NCBI RefSeq assembly: GCF_018294505.1
Contig: NC_057810.1
Span: 203,998,113-204,062,112, forward strand
Reading direction: 5' to 3'
Source: Triticum aestivum
Taxonomy: Eukaryota > Streptophyta > Magnoliopsida > Poales > Poaceae
DNA: 64,000 nucleotides
This document shows, one piece after another, positions 34,826 to 45,621 of the stretch. Both the position numbers and the translations under genes were made by a program. Each line of letters opens with the position of its first letter. Positions within the stretch are counted from its first letter, which is position 1. The notes beneath the pieces are model-generated. The model worked only from the letters and a program-made list of their open reading frames with translations, searched no databases and had not been told where the DNA came from.

Positions 34826-37037
34826 AGCATCATCAGTGGTGTTCTTGGACTTGTGCTTTCTGGCTTCGGCTTCAGCTGTTCTTGTTTTCTTGAGCTCTGA
34901 AGCAGCTATGGGGACCTTAGGCTTCGAGCCTGTCATGCTGGCGGGGAAGATAATGCAAGGTTCTTCCCACCTGGATGGTTCAGTTGGGGCCACAACAGGC
35001 TTCTTCTTCTTTGCAGCCATCTTGGGGTCGATGCCAGGACGCCCAAGTGCCTTGCGCTTCTCGGCAAGCTTGAACACATTTGGCGGCGAGGAGTTTCATG
35101 CGCTCGCGTGAACCTTTAGCTTCGTCACGTTTCTTGTGAAACGCTTCCTTGAGCTCATTCATCATTTGCTTGAAGTTTTGGACATCAGTCACACTGAGCT
35201 TGGCCATATACTTCTTGAAGTGAACCTTTTCATAGTCAATCTTGTTTTTCAGTTCAATAATTTTCTAAGCTAGAGCCAGCTCAGGAGCGATGGCTCCATG
35301 GAAGGAGACGTTGAGGCCAATTGGGAGCTGAAGATCATCAAAACTGAGGTCTGGGTTGTCAAACCATTCATCAATAAACTTGTTCAAGATGTCCACATCG
35401 AAAAGGGGAAGATCATTGAAGATTTCCGCCTCTTGCTTGCTCTTTATTAGCAGCTCGAGAGCATCATTGCCAAGATCATCGTCACTTGACAGATCAATGG
35501 CTTCGTTCTCATTCCTTAGAACGGCAGCCAGGGTCAATGCTTGACTAGAAATTTGGATGGGCTTCTTCTTTTCGTACCAGTCTTGGAGATATGAGAAAGA
35601 TCTTCAGACTGCACACTGGCTTCAGGAGGTGCAGTGGCCAGAGGCTTCGTTCGTGAAGCTTTTGGTGCAGTGGAGGGCCTTGAAGCCTTAGGTTTCTTTT
35701 GCTTTTGAGGCTTCGGGGGAGTAGGAGCTTCATCAGAATCAGCTTCATCTCCTGAGTGATCCACGGCTGCCCCCTAAACAGCAATATGCGTGATGAGACA
35801 AGTTGTAGAAGGGCCAGATGATATTGGGTTCAGCATCGCGTGTGCCATTAGCCCGAGGAGCAGGGGGGCCGGGGTTGAAATCTAATCCCAGTGACTTCTT
35901 GTTCTTTGCTTCAGAGTCCTTGGCAAACTTGTAGTTGCGCTTGAGCAGATTGTCTTCACGGCACCACAACAGAGAAGATGGGTCAGCATTCTCTGGCTGT
36001 GGTCCGCGGACCATGCAAGGATAGAAGCCTTGTTCAATGGCTTCAGTTCTGGACCTGGGTGGAAGATTCTTGTACAAGATATCTCCCCAAGGTCGCTTGA
36101 TGGCATTCTTCTGAGCATATTCAGCAGTGACGAATCTGTACTTGTACCATTCCTCTACCCAATATCTTCGAATCTTCTGGATTTGAGTCTTGCATTCACC
36201 ATAGGTTTCTTCTGGGTCTGTTTTGTACATCTCATACATATCTGGTGGCAAATCCTTTGAGGTATTCCCACGGTGTTGTCTGCCTCCCTTCCGTGCTGAC
36301 TTTTCTGAGGCCATGAAGTTTAGACTGAATGGCTTCAAGGATGTCAAAGGCTTCCGTCTGCTGATCAGACGAACTAGCTTCAGGTGAATTGATGTAATGC
36401 TGTAAGAACTCTGCAAATGAATGCAGACTATGAGAACCAAGGTATTCTCCCACGGACATGTACCTGTGACAGCATTAGAGATGCGAGGGAAGGGGAAGAG
36501 GTCATATGCATTCTCAGAAGATTTTGAAGATAAATCAGTTTGAAGACATTGACCTCATAGTGCGAAGACATTCACTTATATGTTAAGAGTTGGTTCCAGA
36601 TTTGTACGAATCCAAAAATAGGTACAAGTGAGGAATCTAACTATGTGTGAAGCATAAGTGAATATACTAGGCATATCATGAGATGCAGAACAGGATAGAT
36701 CCAAATTTGTTGGCGCAGAAACCACTTTTGGTGAAAAGGGATGAATCTATCAGATCAAAAAGGCAGTAAAAAGATGAGTTTTAATTACCACACGATGAAC
36801 TGCTAGACGGAGTAGAAAGGAGGCCAAGTAGTTCGATCTTTCGTGCCCTAACTTGGCGATGGAGGACACCTACGGCGGTGGCGGAGAAGACGAGGTCCGC
36901 GGCCAGCATGAGGACGACGTCGGTGAGGTCGCGGCAGCTAAGCGCTTCATCGGCGGTGTCATTGAAAGCTAGCGGTGGCGCTAGGGTTTGTCAAGGTGGA
37001 GAGGTGGAAGAAAGATTTTGACCGCGATGTGATGTGC

Positions 37038-37044
37038 ATTTATA
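37038..37044 (-). promoter_or_regulatory. TATA box of the Sirevirus accessory gene
   Basis: TATAAAT on minus within 'CTCTCTCTATAAATGCAC', 76 bases upstream of the proposed ATG (36960-36962). It is followed by a leader and a GC-rich first exon, unlike the AT-rich surroundings. Confidence 0.5.
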
Positions 37045-37758
37045 GAGAGAGAGGGACATCACACGCAATTACTCAGGTGCCCCAGGCGGTTCACATCTGA
37101 GGGACACGTAGCGGACATGCAACATATTGGGAGTTGTTCCATGTTCCCACGCACGCCTGGACTGTCGGGTGGTCGTTCCGGCTTCTCCGGGTTTCAGGCA
37201 ATAAGGATGGAGCATTTAAAACAGATTTAATGATTGTCTGTGTATCTTCTGCTGACAAGGACACAGAGAAGATACTCAACGGTTTCAATAGAATGCATAT
37301 GGTTTGGATAGATAGAATTTGAGGTAGAAGCATAGAATGGGTTAGGGTCCGATCACATTCACTTAGATCAAAAGATTCAAGCAAGAAGACATAGCTATAA
37401 GTGAATGCTGTAGAGGACAAAACATAATATATGTATCTATCAGGATAAGATCAAATCATCATTGTTAAGATAGACATGAAGTTAAATCAATGTTGAAGAC
37501 AAATCAAATTCGAAGACTTCGCCAATGTAACGCCAAGAGAAAAACACTTCAAACAAGAATTTGGTGGTGGCGTTACCCACCGTATAGGAAGTATTATACC
37601 CAGACACGGCGCACAATTATTGTGGCGCTCCAAAGTCGGATTCCGCATTAATGTATTCACACTTAGAGTGTATGTCTTCATTGTTTGAAGATATACATTA
37701 CTTTGTGTGTTGCACATCTAAGTCATCAACATGCATAAGTGTTAGGATGTGTGCCTAA
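37045..37758 (-). other. Spacer between Sirevirus RNase H and accessory gene
   Basis: About 700 bp without a supported frame. If the TATA box is real, this holds the upstream promoter of the accessory gene. Confidence 0.45.
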
Positions 37759-40200
37759 TCACAGGACATTTGAGGATTCCAAGATATTTAGCTCACACCG
37801 CAACTTGCAAAACCTTTTCTCATCCAAGGGCTTTGTGAAGATATCTGCCAATTGCTCTTCAGTGTTGACGTGTATGATATCAATATCTTCCTTCAGGACA
37901 TGATCTCTGAGGAAGTGATGACGAATTTCAATGTGCTTTGTCTTCGAGTGCTGAACTGGGTTGTTGGCAATCTTGATGGCGCTTTCATTGTCGCAGTAGA
38001 GTGGTACTTGCTTCAGATGGATGCCATAGTCCTTAAGAGTTTGCTTCATCCATAGGAGCTAGGCACAACAAGATCCAGCAGCAATGTATTCAGATTCAGC
38101 AGTGGAGAGAGATACACAGTTCTGCTTCTTTGAAGACCAACAGACAAGTGATCGACCCAGAAAGTGACATGTGCCTGATGTAGACTTGCGATCCACCTTG
38201 TCACCAGCATAATCAGCATCCGAATATCAAACTAGATCAAACTCTGAGCCCTTTGGATACCATAATCCTAGTGTTGGGGTGTAAGCCAAATATCGAAGAA
38301 TTCGCTTCACAGCTAGGTGATGCGATTCCTTTGGTGCCGCTTGGAATCGGGAACACATGCAAGCACTAAGCATTATATTTGGCCTAGATGCACATAAATA
38401 AAGTAAATAACCAATCATGGATAGGGATGACAATGGGTCGGGTTTGGGGCGGGTGGAGCTGGTCCAAATCCAACCCATGACCCATCTTCCTACTCTGTGC
38501 CCATCCACCAAATTATCCATGGGCACAACTTGTGCCCATGCCCAAACCCGCTGGATACCCACATACCCATGGAGCTCCATGGGCATAGAAAGGTTAGCAT
38601 GAAGCCTTCCCAAAGATCAAATTAGCTCATCATCATTCACTCACAAATGACAACATAAGCTACATGCATAAGTGGGAAACAAGTAATACGATGAGTCCTT
38701 AAGTGTGACATACCAGAGGTTGATTCTGCAGCATATAGCTTATGGCACTATTTGCATATTGACTGCCATTTCCCACTGATTTTCTCTTTCTACTATCACT
38801 GGCATATGGCCCCACATGTCATACGGGTATCCATATCCATGGACCCATGGGCAGAAATGTGCTCCATACCCTTGCCCAACCGGGTCGGATATCCATGGGT
38901 ATCCAGATCCATGGATAAAATCCCTAATCATGGAGCGGTATACCTTTTGATCGAACTCTTTACCATTGGCGTCTGGACCGAGATGACTTTTGGTTGGCAT
39001 TGGCGTCGTGTAACCTTTGCAGTCTTGGATTCCAAACTTCTTCAGGCAGTCTTTGAGGTATTTCTCTTGAGATATTAAGATGTTGTTGCTCTGCTGACGA
39101 ATTTGAAGACCAAGGAAGGGCTTCAGCTCTCCCATCATGGACATTTGATATTGATCTTGCATCATGTCTCCAAACTCATCACTATATTTTTAGTTAGTGC
39201 AGCCGAAGATAATGTCATCCACATATATTTGGCACACAAACAGTTCACCATCACATGTCTTTGTGAAGAGTGTGGGATCCAGGGAACCAGGTTTGAAGCC
39301 TTTGCTATTCAGGAAGTCTTTGAGTGTGTCATACCAAGTGCGAGGGGCTTGTTTGAGGCCATATAATGCCTTGTTGAGCTTGTATACCATATCAGGATGT
39401 TTTGGATCTTCAAAGACAGGTGGTTGTGCAACATACACTTCTTCTTCAATCTTGCCATTGAGAAAAGCACTCTTTACATCCATTTGATACAGAAGGATGT
39501 TGTGATGATTTGCGTAGGCTAGCAGTATGTGTATGGCTTCAAGCCTAGCCACAGGAGCAAATGTTTCATCGAAGTCAATCCCTTCAACTTGAGTGTATCC
39601 TTGAGCAACGAGACGAGCCTTGTTTCTGACAACTTGACCATGCTCATCTTGCTTGTTGCGATATATCCATTTGGTGCCAATGATATTATGCTTACGAGGA
39701 TCAGAACGCTTGACTAGTTCCCACACATTGTTCACCTTGAACTGTTGAAGCTCTTCTTGCATAGCTTCAATCCATTCAGGTTCCATGAAGGCTTCAGCAA
39801 CTTTCTTGGGTTCTGATATTGAGACAAATGCAAAGTGCCGACAGAAGTTTGCTAGCTGTGTTGCTCTTGAACGAGTGAGTGGACCTGGTGCATTGATGCT
39901 ATCAATTATCTTCTCAATCTGTACTTCATTTGCAACACGAGGATGAACTGGACGAAGATTTTGCTCATGCTGATCATTGTCTTCATTTTGAGCGTTATCT
40001 TCAGGCTGAGCATTCTCTTCAGGTTGATTAGGAGCAGAAATAGTAAGTTCCTCTTCAGGCTGTGCCTCGGATGGTATGATCTCTCCTGTTCCCATGAGCT
40101 CGATAGATTCACTAGGTGGAACTTCATCTAGCACATTTGGCAGGTGCTCTCTTTGCGTGCCGTTAGTCTCATCGAACCGCACGTTTACAGTTTCAACCAC
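37759..40200 (-). pseudogene. rt: Sirevirus reverse transcriptase-RNase H
   Basis: RT frame 39190-40200: '[12 protein letters not shown]', '[16 protein letters not shown]', '[12 protein letters not shown]', '[11 protein letters not shown]' and an intact active site 'IYVDDIIFG'. The frame is stopped at 39190 ('GCTN' stop). It continues 'MMGELKPFLGLQI' to a MITE insertion (38421-38926) within 'YRSMIGYLLYL'. RNase H continues past a TGA near 38227 ('GSEFDLV' stop 'YSDADYAGDK') and a TAG near 38060, then 'LYCDNESAIKIA', 'SKTKHIEIRHHFLRDHV' and 'ADIFTKPLD' to 37759. So it is a nearly full-length domain pair with three nonsense codons and one transposon insertion. Most stops look like C-to-T changes. 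Confidence 0.9.
38421..38926. mobile_element. hAT-type MITE, copy 2 (506 bp)
   Basis: TAGGGATG terminus and CCCTA end, flanked by ATCATGGA at 38413-38420 and 38927-38934. It is highly similar to copy 1 but lacks about 60 bases between two 'GGGTATCCAT' words and a few bases of the right terminal repeat. It interrupts RNase H of the Sirevirus. Confidence 0.95.
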
Positions 40201-40313
40201 TTTTAGTGAAAGAGGTTGAAGACTCTGTAGGAGTGCGAATCCTTTTCGTAGCCAAGCATAAAACCTTCATGTGCTTTCGGTGAAAATTTTGATGTGTGAT
40301 GTGGATCCTTGAT

Positions 40314-41691
40314 CTAGCACCTAGCACCAAATACTCTGAAGTAACTGACATTTGGCTTCTTACCAGTCAGGATTTCATAGGATGTCTTCTTCAGAAGCTT
40401 GTGAAGATAAACACGGTTGATGACATGGCATGCAGTATCAATGGCTTCAGGCCAGAACTTTCTTGGAGTCTTGTGTTCATCAAGCATTGTCCGAGCCATC
40501 TCAATGAGTGTTCTATTCTTGCGCTCCATGATGCCATTCTACTAAGGAGTGTATGGAGCAGAAAACTCATGAGTGATGCCAAGTGTATCAAGGTAAGTGT
40601 CGAGGCTGATGTTCTTGACTTCTGTGCCATTGTCACTTCTGATATGCTTGATCTTGACACCGTAGTTCGTCATGGCCTGATTGGCTAAGCGTCTGAAGAC
40701 ATCCTGCACTTCATTCTTATAGAGGATTATATGTACCCAGGTATATCTTGAGTAATCATCAACAATGACAAAGCCATAGAGACAAGCAGTAGTAGTGAGA
40801 GTAGAGTAGTGAGTAGGGCCAAATAAGTCCATGTGAAGCAACTCGAAGGGTTGAGATGTCGTCATGATTATCTTCGAGGGATGCTTGGCCCTAGTCATCT
40901 TTCCAGCTTCGCAGGCACCGCACAGATGATCCTTCTTGAACTTGACACCCTCGATGCCAATGATATGTTTCTTCTTCACGAGAGTGTGCAGATTCCTCAT
41001 GCCGGCATGCCCTAGCCTCCGATGCCAGAGCCAGCACTCTGAAGCTTTTGCTAGAAGACATACGGCCAGCTGTGGTCCTGCTGAGAAATCTACCATGTAC
41101 AAATCATCTTTTCGATACCCTTCAAAGACTAGAGACTTGTCAGATTCCATTAGTACAAGGCAATGATATTTTCCAAATATCACAATCATGTTCAAGTCAC
41201 AAAGCATTGAGACAGACATTAAGTTGAAACCAAGGGATTCAACAAGCATCACTTTGTCCATGTGCTGATCCTTTGAGATTGCAACTCTACCTAGACCCAA
41301 TACCTTGCTTTTACCAGTGTCAGCAAATGTGATGCGATTCTTGTTAGATGGACGTAAGGTTGAGTCCATGAGAATACTTCGACCGCCAATCATGTGATTA
41401 GTGCATCCACTATCCATAATCCATTCTGAAGACTTTGGTGTCATACCCTACAGTACAGTTAGGGGGATAGGCTTCACCAAGAGTATTGTGAAGCATAAAC
41501 ATTTGACGTACAAGAGAATTATCAAAGCTCAGATCAAGGATATGACTGATTGGATGATTGGCAAGTGATTCAGGAACAAAATACATAGTGAGACCATTTG
41601 GGCATTTTATCTTGCGCCCTACAAGATGTTTTAGGTCCCCAGCAATAGCATCGGACGCCTTTGATTTTCGGCTGAAGACCATTCCCCGCAA
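40314..41691 (-). pseudogene. int: Sirevirus protease-integrase
   Basis: Protease active site 'WIMDSGCTNHM' near 41415 (D-S-G). The frame upstream (41410-41691, 'FDNSLVRQMFMLHNTLG') is shifted relative to it. Integrase: zinc-binding H-H-C-C in 'WHRRLGH' and 'CGACEAGK'; catalytic D in 'LLHMDLFGP', D in 'RSDNGTEV', E in 'MERKNRTL'. Two adjacent TAG codons (near 40542) separate 'SAPYTP' from 'NGIMERKN'. After 'YFRVFGARC' the frame stops at 40314 and is shifted until '[11 protein letters not shown]' at 40200. All three catalytic acids are present but the protein cannot be made in one piece. Confidence 0.88.
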
Positions 41692-42061
41692 AAGAGAGTT
41701 AATTCTTCTTAACCACCCACATTTTCAGGGGTGGCTTAGAAGCAATGAGTCTAAGTGCAGCATCTGAGAATTTCGGCTTTGGAGCCCTAGCAAATAGCCT
41801 TGCAGGAGATGAATGATACTCATATGAATAAGCAGAAAAGTTCTTAGTTTTATGAACATAGCAGTTTGAAGAAACACACTCATATTCATAAGTCTGAGTA
41901 TGATTTCCCTACAAAACATTGGTGTTAGGGTGACTCAAGTGAGTCTTGTGTCTGTATGAAGCCTTTGGACCATATGAAGCCTTTGGTCCGGGGTTTGTCT
42001 TCTTCCCTTATGGTGTCATGATGACATTCACAGGAAGATTCTCAAGACACCTTTTAGGAAC

Positions 42062-44220
42062 CTAGATCTTCTTCATAGGTGGTCCATTCCTACAGTTAGT
42101 ACCAATATACGTGGCAAACACTTCATCCTTCTGATTCTTAAACAGTTTATAGTTTGCATCAAAGGATTCATCAATGATAATAGGGTTAGCACAAGTGAAC
42201 CCAGATAAGGTGGATGGATCCACTAAAGGTTCCTTTGCAGCAACCCATGTGGTTTTGGGATACTGCTCAGGCTTCCAGTAAGAGCCATCAACATTCATTT
42301 TCCTCTCGAACCCAACACCCTCTTTCCTAGGGTTTCGGTTCAGAATCTGCTTTTTCAGGACATTGCATAGTGTCTGATGCCCTTTCAGACTTTTGTACAT
42401 CCCAGTCTCAAGCAATGTATTCAACCTAGCATTTTCATCAGCAATAGTAGTGGCATCCTCAGCAGAGGGGTTAGTTACCACATCAACAATTAAAGATATT
42501 ACACAAGTAGCAGCAGTAGAACATTCAGCAACAAAAGTAGCATTATCACGCTCAAGGCATTTTAGACATGGTGGTTCAAATCCTTCTTGAGCGGGACTGA
42601 TCTGTTGAGCGTGAAGTGACTCATTCTCTTTTTGAAGATCTTCATGAGTCGCTCTCAATTTCTCAAGATCTTGCTTCCTTTGAAGATAATCGTAGGAAAG
42701 CTTTTCATGACTTGTTGAGAGCGTTTCATGACGACTTTCAAGTTCCTCGTACTTAACATGAAGATTTTTTATGTCTTCAATTAAGGACTGAGATCGGGTC
42801 ATTTCCGCATCCAACAGGTCATCGCTTTTGTCTAACAGTTTTTGAATATGTTCCATAGCTTTCTGTTGTTCAGTTGCAATTTTAGCAAGTGTTTTGTAGC
42901 TGGGTTTGGATTCACAATCAGAGTCATCTACACTAGATGTTTGAAAGTAAGCATCACGTGAGTTTACCTTGGTACCGCGTGCCATGAAGTAGTAGGTGGG
43001 AGCGGAGTCGTCCTTGTCATTAGCGTTGGCGTTGGTGACGGAGCCATTGTCTTCAGTGTTGAAGATGGACTTGGCAACGTAGGCTATAGCTAGAGCCAGG
43101 CTTGCAATGCCAGAGTCGGACTCCTCCTCAGACTCCACCTCCGCCTCCTCAGAAGCAGACTCCTCCTCTGAATACATCTCCTTGCCAACAAAAGCACAAG
43201 CCTTCCCAGATGAACTCTTCTTGTGTGATGAAGGCTTGGACGAAGACTTGGAAGAAGACTTTGAGGATTTCTTTTTCTTCTTGTCATCAAAATCATATTC
43301 CTTGCTCTTCTTCTTCTTCTTCTCATTGTCCCACTGTGGACATTCAGAGATGTAGTGACCAGGTTTCTTGCACTTGTGGCAGGTTCTCTTCTTGTGATCA
43401 GAATTGGAAGCTTCATCATTTCTGGAGCTGGATCTTGAGGACTTCTTGAAGCCTTTCTTCTTGGTGAACTTCTTCACAAGCATAGCAAGTTCTTTCCCAA
43501 TGTCTTCAGGATCGTCAGAACAACTGTCAGATTCTTCTTCAGACGAGGATACAACCTTTGCCTTTAAAGCGCGAGTTTAGCCATAATTGGGACCATAGAT
43601 ATCTCTTTTCTCAGATAACCGGAACTCATGTGTGTTGAGCCTCTCAAGTATGTCAGACGGATCGAGAGTCTTGAAGTCAGGGCGTTCTTGTATCATCAGG
43701 GCAAGGATATCAAATGAGCTGTCAAGTGATCTCAAGAGTGTCTTGACGATTTCATGCTTGGTTATCTCAGTGGCGCCGAGTGCCTGAAGCTCATTTATGA
43801 TATCAGTGAGGCGATCAAAGGTGTACTGAACATTCTCATTCTCATTTCTCTTGAAGCGGTTGAAGAGTTGCGAAGAACACTGATCCTTTGGTCTCTCTGA
43901 GTTGAGACGCCTTCGTTGACCTTGGAGAGCCAGTCCTAGACTAGCTTCAAAGTTTCCAAAGCGCTCACTCGGCCATACTGTCCTTTGGTCAGGTGACCAC
44001 AGATGATGTTCTTTGCAGTTGAATCCAGTTGAATGAACCTCTTCACATCAGCAGGAGTGATGCCTTCACCAGCCTTGGGAACATCGTTCTTTACGACAAA
44101 CCATAGGTCGACATCAATGGCTTCAAGATGCATACACATCTTATTCTTCCAGTAGGGATATTCAATGCCATCTAAGTCAGGGCACGCAGCTTTGACTTTG
44201 ATTATCCCTGCAGTCGACAT
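42062..44220 (-). pseudogene. gag: Sirevirus gag
   Basis: ATG at 44218-44220, 66 bases after the LTR ('MSTAGIIKVKAACPDLDG'). The gag-polypeptide (UBN2-like) domain shows 'WKNKMCMHLEAID', then, after an in-frame TAG near 43936, 'ENENVQYTFDRLTDIINELQ' and 'KHEIVKTLLRSLD'. A further stop occurs near 43578. The last block (42062-43483, 473 codons open) has a basic run, the zinc knuckle CHKCKKPGHYISEC (CX2CX4HX4C), a Ser/Lys/Glu-rich stretch, and a long coiled coil at about residues 210-300 ('LESRHETLSTSHEKLSYDYL'). This large coiled-coil gag is typical of Sireviruses. Gag assembles the particle. Confidence 0.88.
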
Positions 44221-44272
44221 AGCTGAAACTCCAGGTGGTTAAACCGAATCACACAGAACAAGGGAGTACCTT

Positions 44273-44284
44273 GCTCTGATACCA
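44273..44284 (-). other. Sirevirus primer binding site (initiator tRNA-Met)
   Basis: TGGTATCAGAGC on minus, two bases after the LTR end at 44287. It is the perfect copia-type match to the 3' end of initiator tRNA-Met. Confidence 0.93.
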
Positions 44285-44286
44285 AT

Positions 44287-45621
44287 TGAAAGTGCTAGTA
44301 TCGACTAGAGGGGGGGATGAATAGGCAACTTTTATGAAAGTCTTCAGATCATGATAGTTTCGAAGACAGACAGCAACACTAAGCCTATTGATATGCAGCG
44401 GAAGGTAGACTACACTATACAAGCCATAGTCAAGTATTCAATGGAGTGTAAGCATGAAGACTAATAGCAGCTAGGTAGTAGTGATCGGGATGGAAGATGA
44501 TATGAAGCCAATCAACAACAATCTTCGCACAGTGAAGTCAATCAGTACAGGCAATCAAGCAAAGACTTCATGAAAACAAACAGTAAGTAAAGAGAGGTAT
44601 GAGATAGAACCAGTAGCTCGATGAGGACAAGGATTTGTTGGACCAGTTACAGTTGCTGTGACAACTGTACGTCTGGTTAGGGAGGCTGAGATTCAACTCA
44701 TAAGACCGCATCTTCACCTTATTCCCCTTGAGCTAAGGACACCCAGTCCTCGCCCAATCACTCTGGTAAGTCTTTAAGGTAGACTTCCAAACCTTCACAG
44801 ACTTCGTTCACTGGCAATCCACAATGACTTGGTTGCTTAGAACGCAACGCCTAACCTGCTGGAGGATTCACAGTCCTCAAGTGTAACAAGTCTTCAGGTC
44901 ACTCAGACAGAAAGACTTCAGTGATGCCTAACACTCTTTGGCTCTGGGTGTTTAGGGCTTTATCCTCGCAAGGATTCTCTCTCTCTCAAATGCTTCGGAG
45001 GTGGGTTGCTCTCAAACGACAAAAACCGTGCACTAACTCTGAGCAGCCACCAATTTATGGTGTAGGGGGTGGGCTATTTATAGACACTAGGCAACCCGAC
45101 CTGATATGTCCAAAATGACCCTGGGTCACTAAGGAACTAACACGTGTTCCAACGGTCAGATTTCAAACACACGCGGCAGCTAGACTTGGGCTACAAGTAA
45201 AGCTGACTCATCCGCCTCTGGAGAAGATTTGCTCACATTGTCTTCGCTCGAAGACATAGGATTTGGTTGAGCATCACTTCAATCACTCTGACTTTGTTCA
45301 CTTGGACCCCACTTAACAGTACGGTGGTTTCCACGAATCAACACAGAATAAAGGAAACTACGAAACAACTATGTCTTCGCACTCCATAGTCTTCACGTGA
45401 ATGTCTTCTCGAGTCATAAGCTTCGATGTGATTGTCTTCACATACCACCATTGTCTTCAATGTCTTCACACATTTTTAGGGGTCATCTCCAGTAGGTAAC
45501 TGAATCAATGAGGGACTACTACCTGTGTTATCCTGCAATTCTCACAAACACATTAGTCCCTCAACCAGGTTTGTCGTCAATACTCCAAAACCAACTAGGG
45601 GTAGCACTAGATGCACTTACA
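44287..45621 (-). repeat. Sirevirus 5' LTR, 1335 bp
   Basis: TGAAAGTG...CTTACA followed by AGCAG. TATA box on minus at 45075-45082; TGTCTTCA cluster at about 45365-45475. Confidence 0.93.

Larger units (their letters stand above)
21665..36962 (-). pseudogene. Sirevirus accessory gene (own promoter, split by insertions)
   Basis: Lies between RNase H and the 3' LTR, same strand as pol. Proposed exon 1: 36874-36962 (ATG, 29 codons, GC-rich); exon 2 from 36463, phase-matched ('YMSVGEYLGSHSLHSF'). A frame change near 36300 leads to 'MASEKSARKGGRQHRG...' and a stretch with 'YWVEEWYKYRF' and 'KRPWGDILYKNLPP'. The middle (34831-35764) is acidic, then coiled coil, then basic with 'KKRKTKKK' (nuclear-signal-like). 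The C-terminal half (21665-24640) has 'LLLQFYATLHIRG' and 'KALDIIELTGLP', resembling the Transposase_32-type plant domain (inference). It is broken by a solo LTR, a gypsy, a MITE and several stops. Function unknown; it occupies the position of the env-like ORF of Sireviruses. Confidence 0.65.
19807..45621 (-). mobile_element. Complete Sirevirus-type copia with nested insertions
   Basis: Both LTRs (19807-21139 and 44287-45621) are flanked by the 5-bp duplication AGCAG. Removing the nested elements (8.36-kb gypsy, 1.63-kb solo LTR, two MITEs and their duplications) leaves about 14.7 kb. Order on minus: LTR, primer site, gag, protease, integrase, RT, RNase H, then an accessory gene, polypurine tract, LTR. 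RT words ('[24 protein letters not shown]') and a long coiled-coil gag identify the SIRE/Maximus lineage. About 15 differences were counted by eye in the first 340 bases of the LTR pair. gag-pol carries many stops, so this copy is inactive. Confidence 0.92.
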
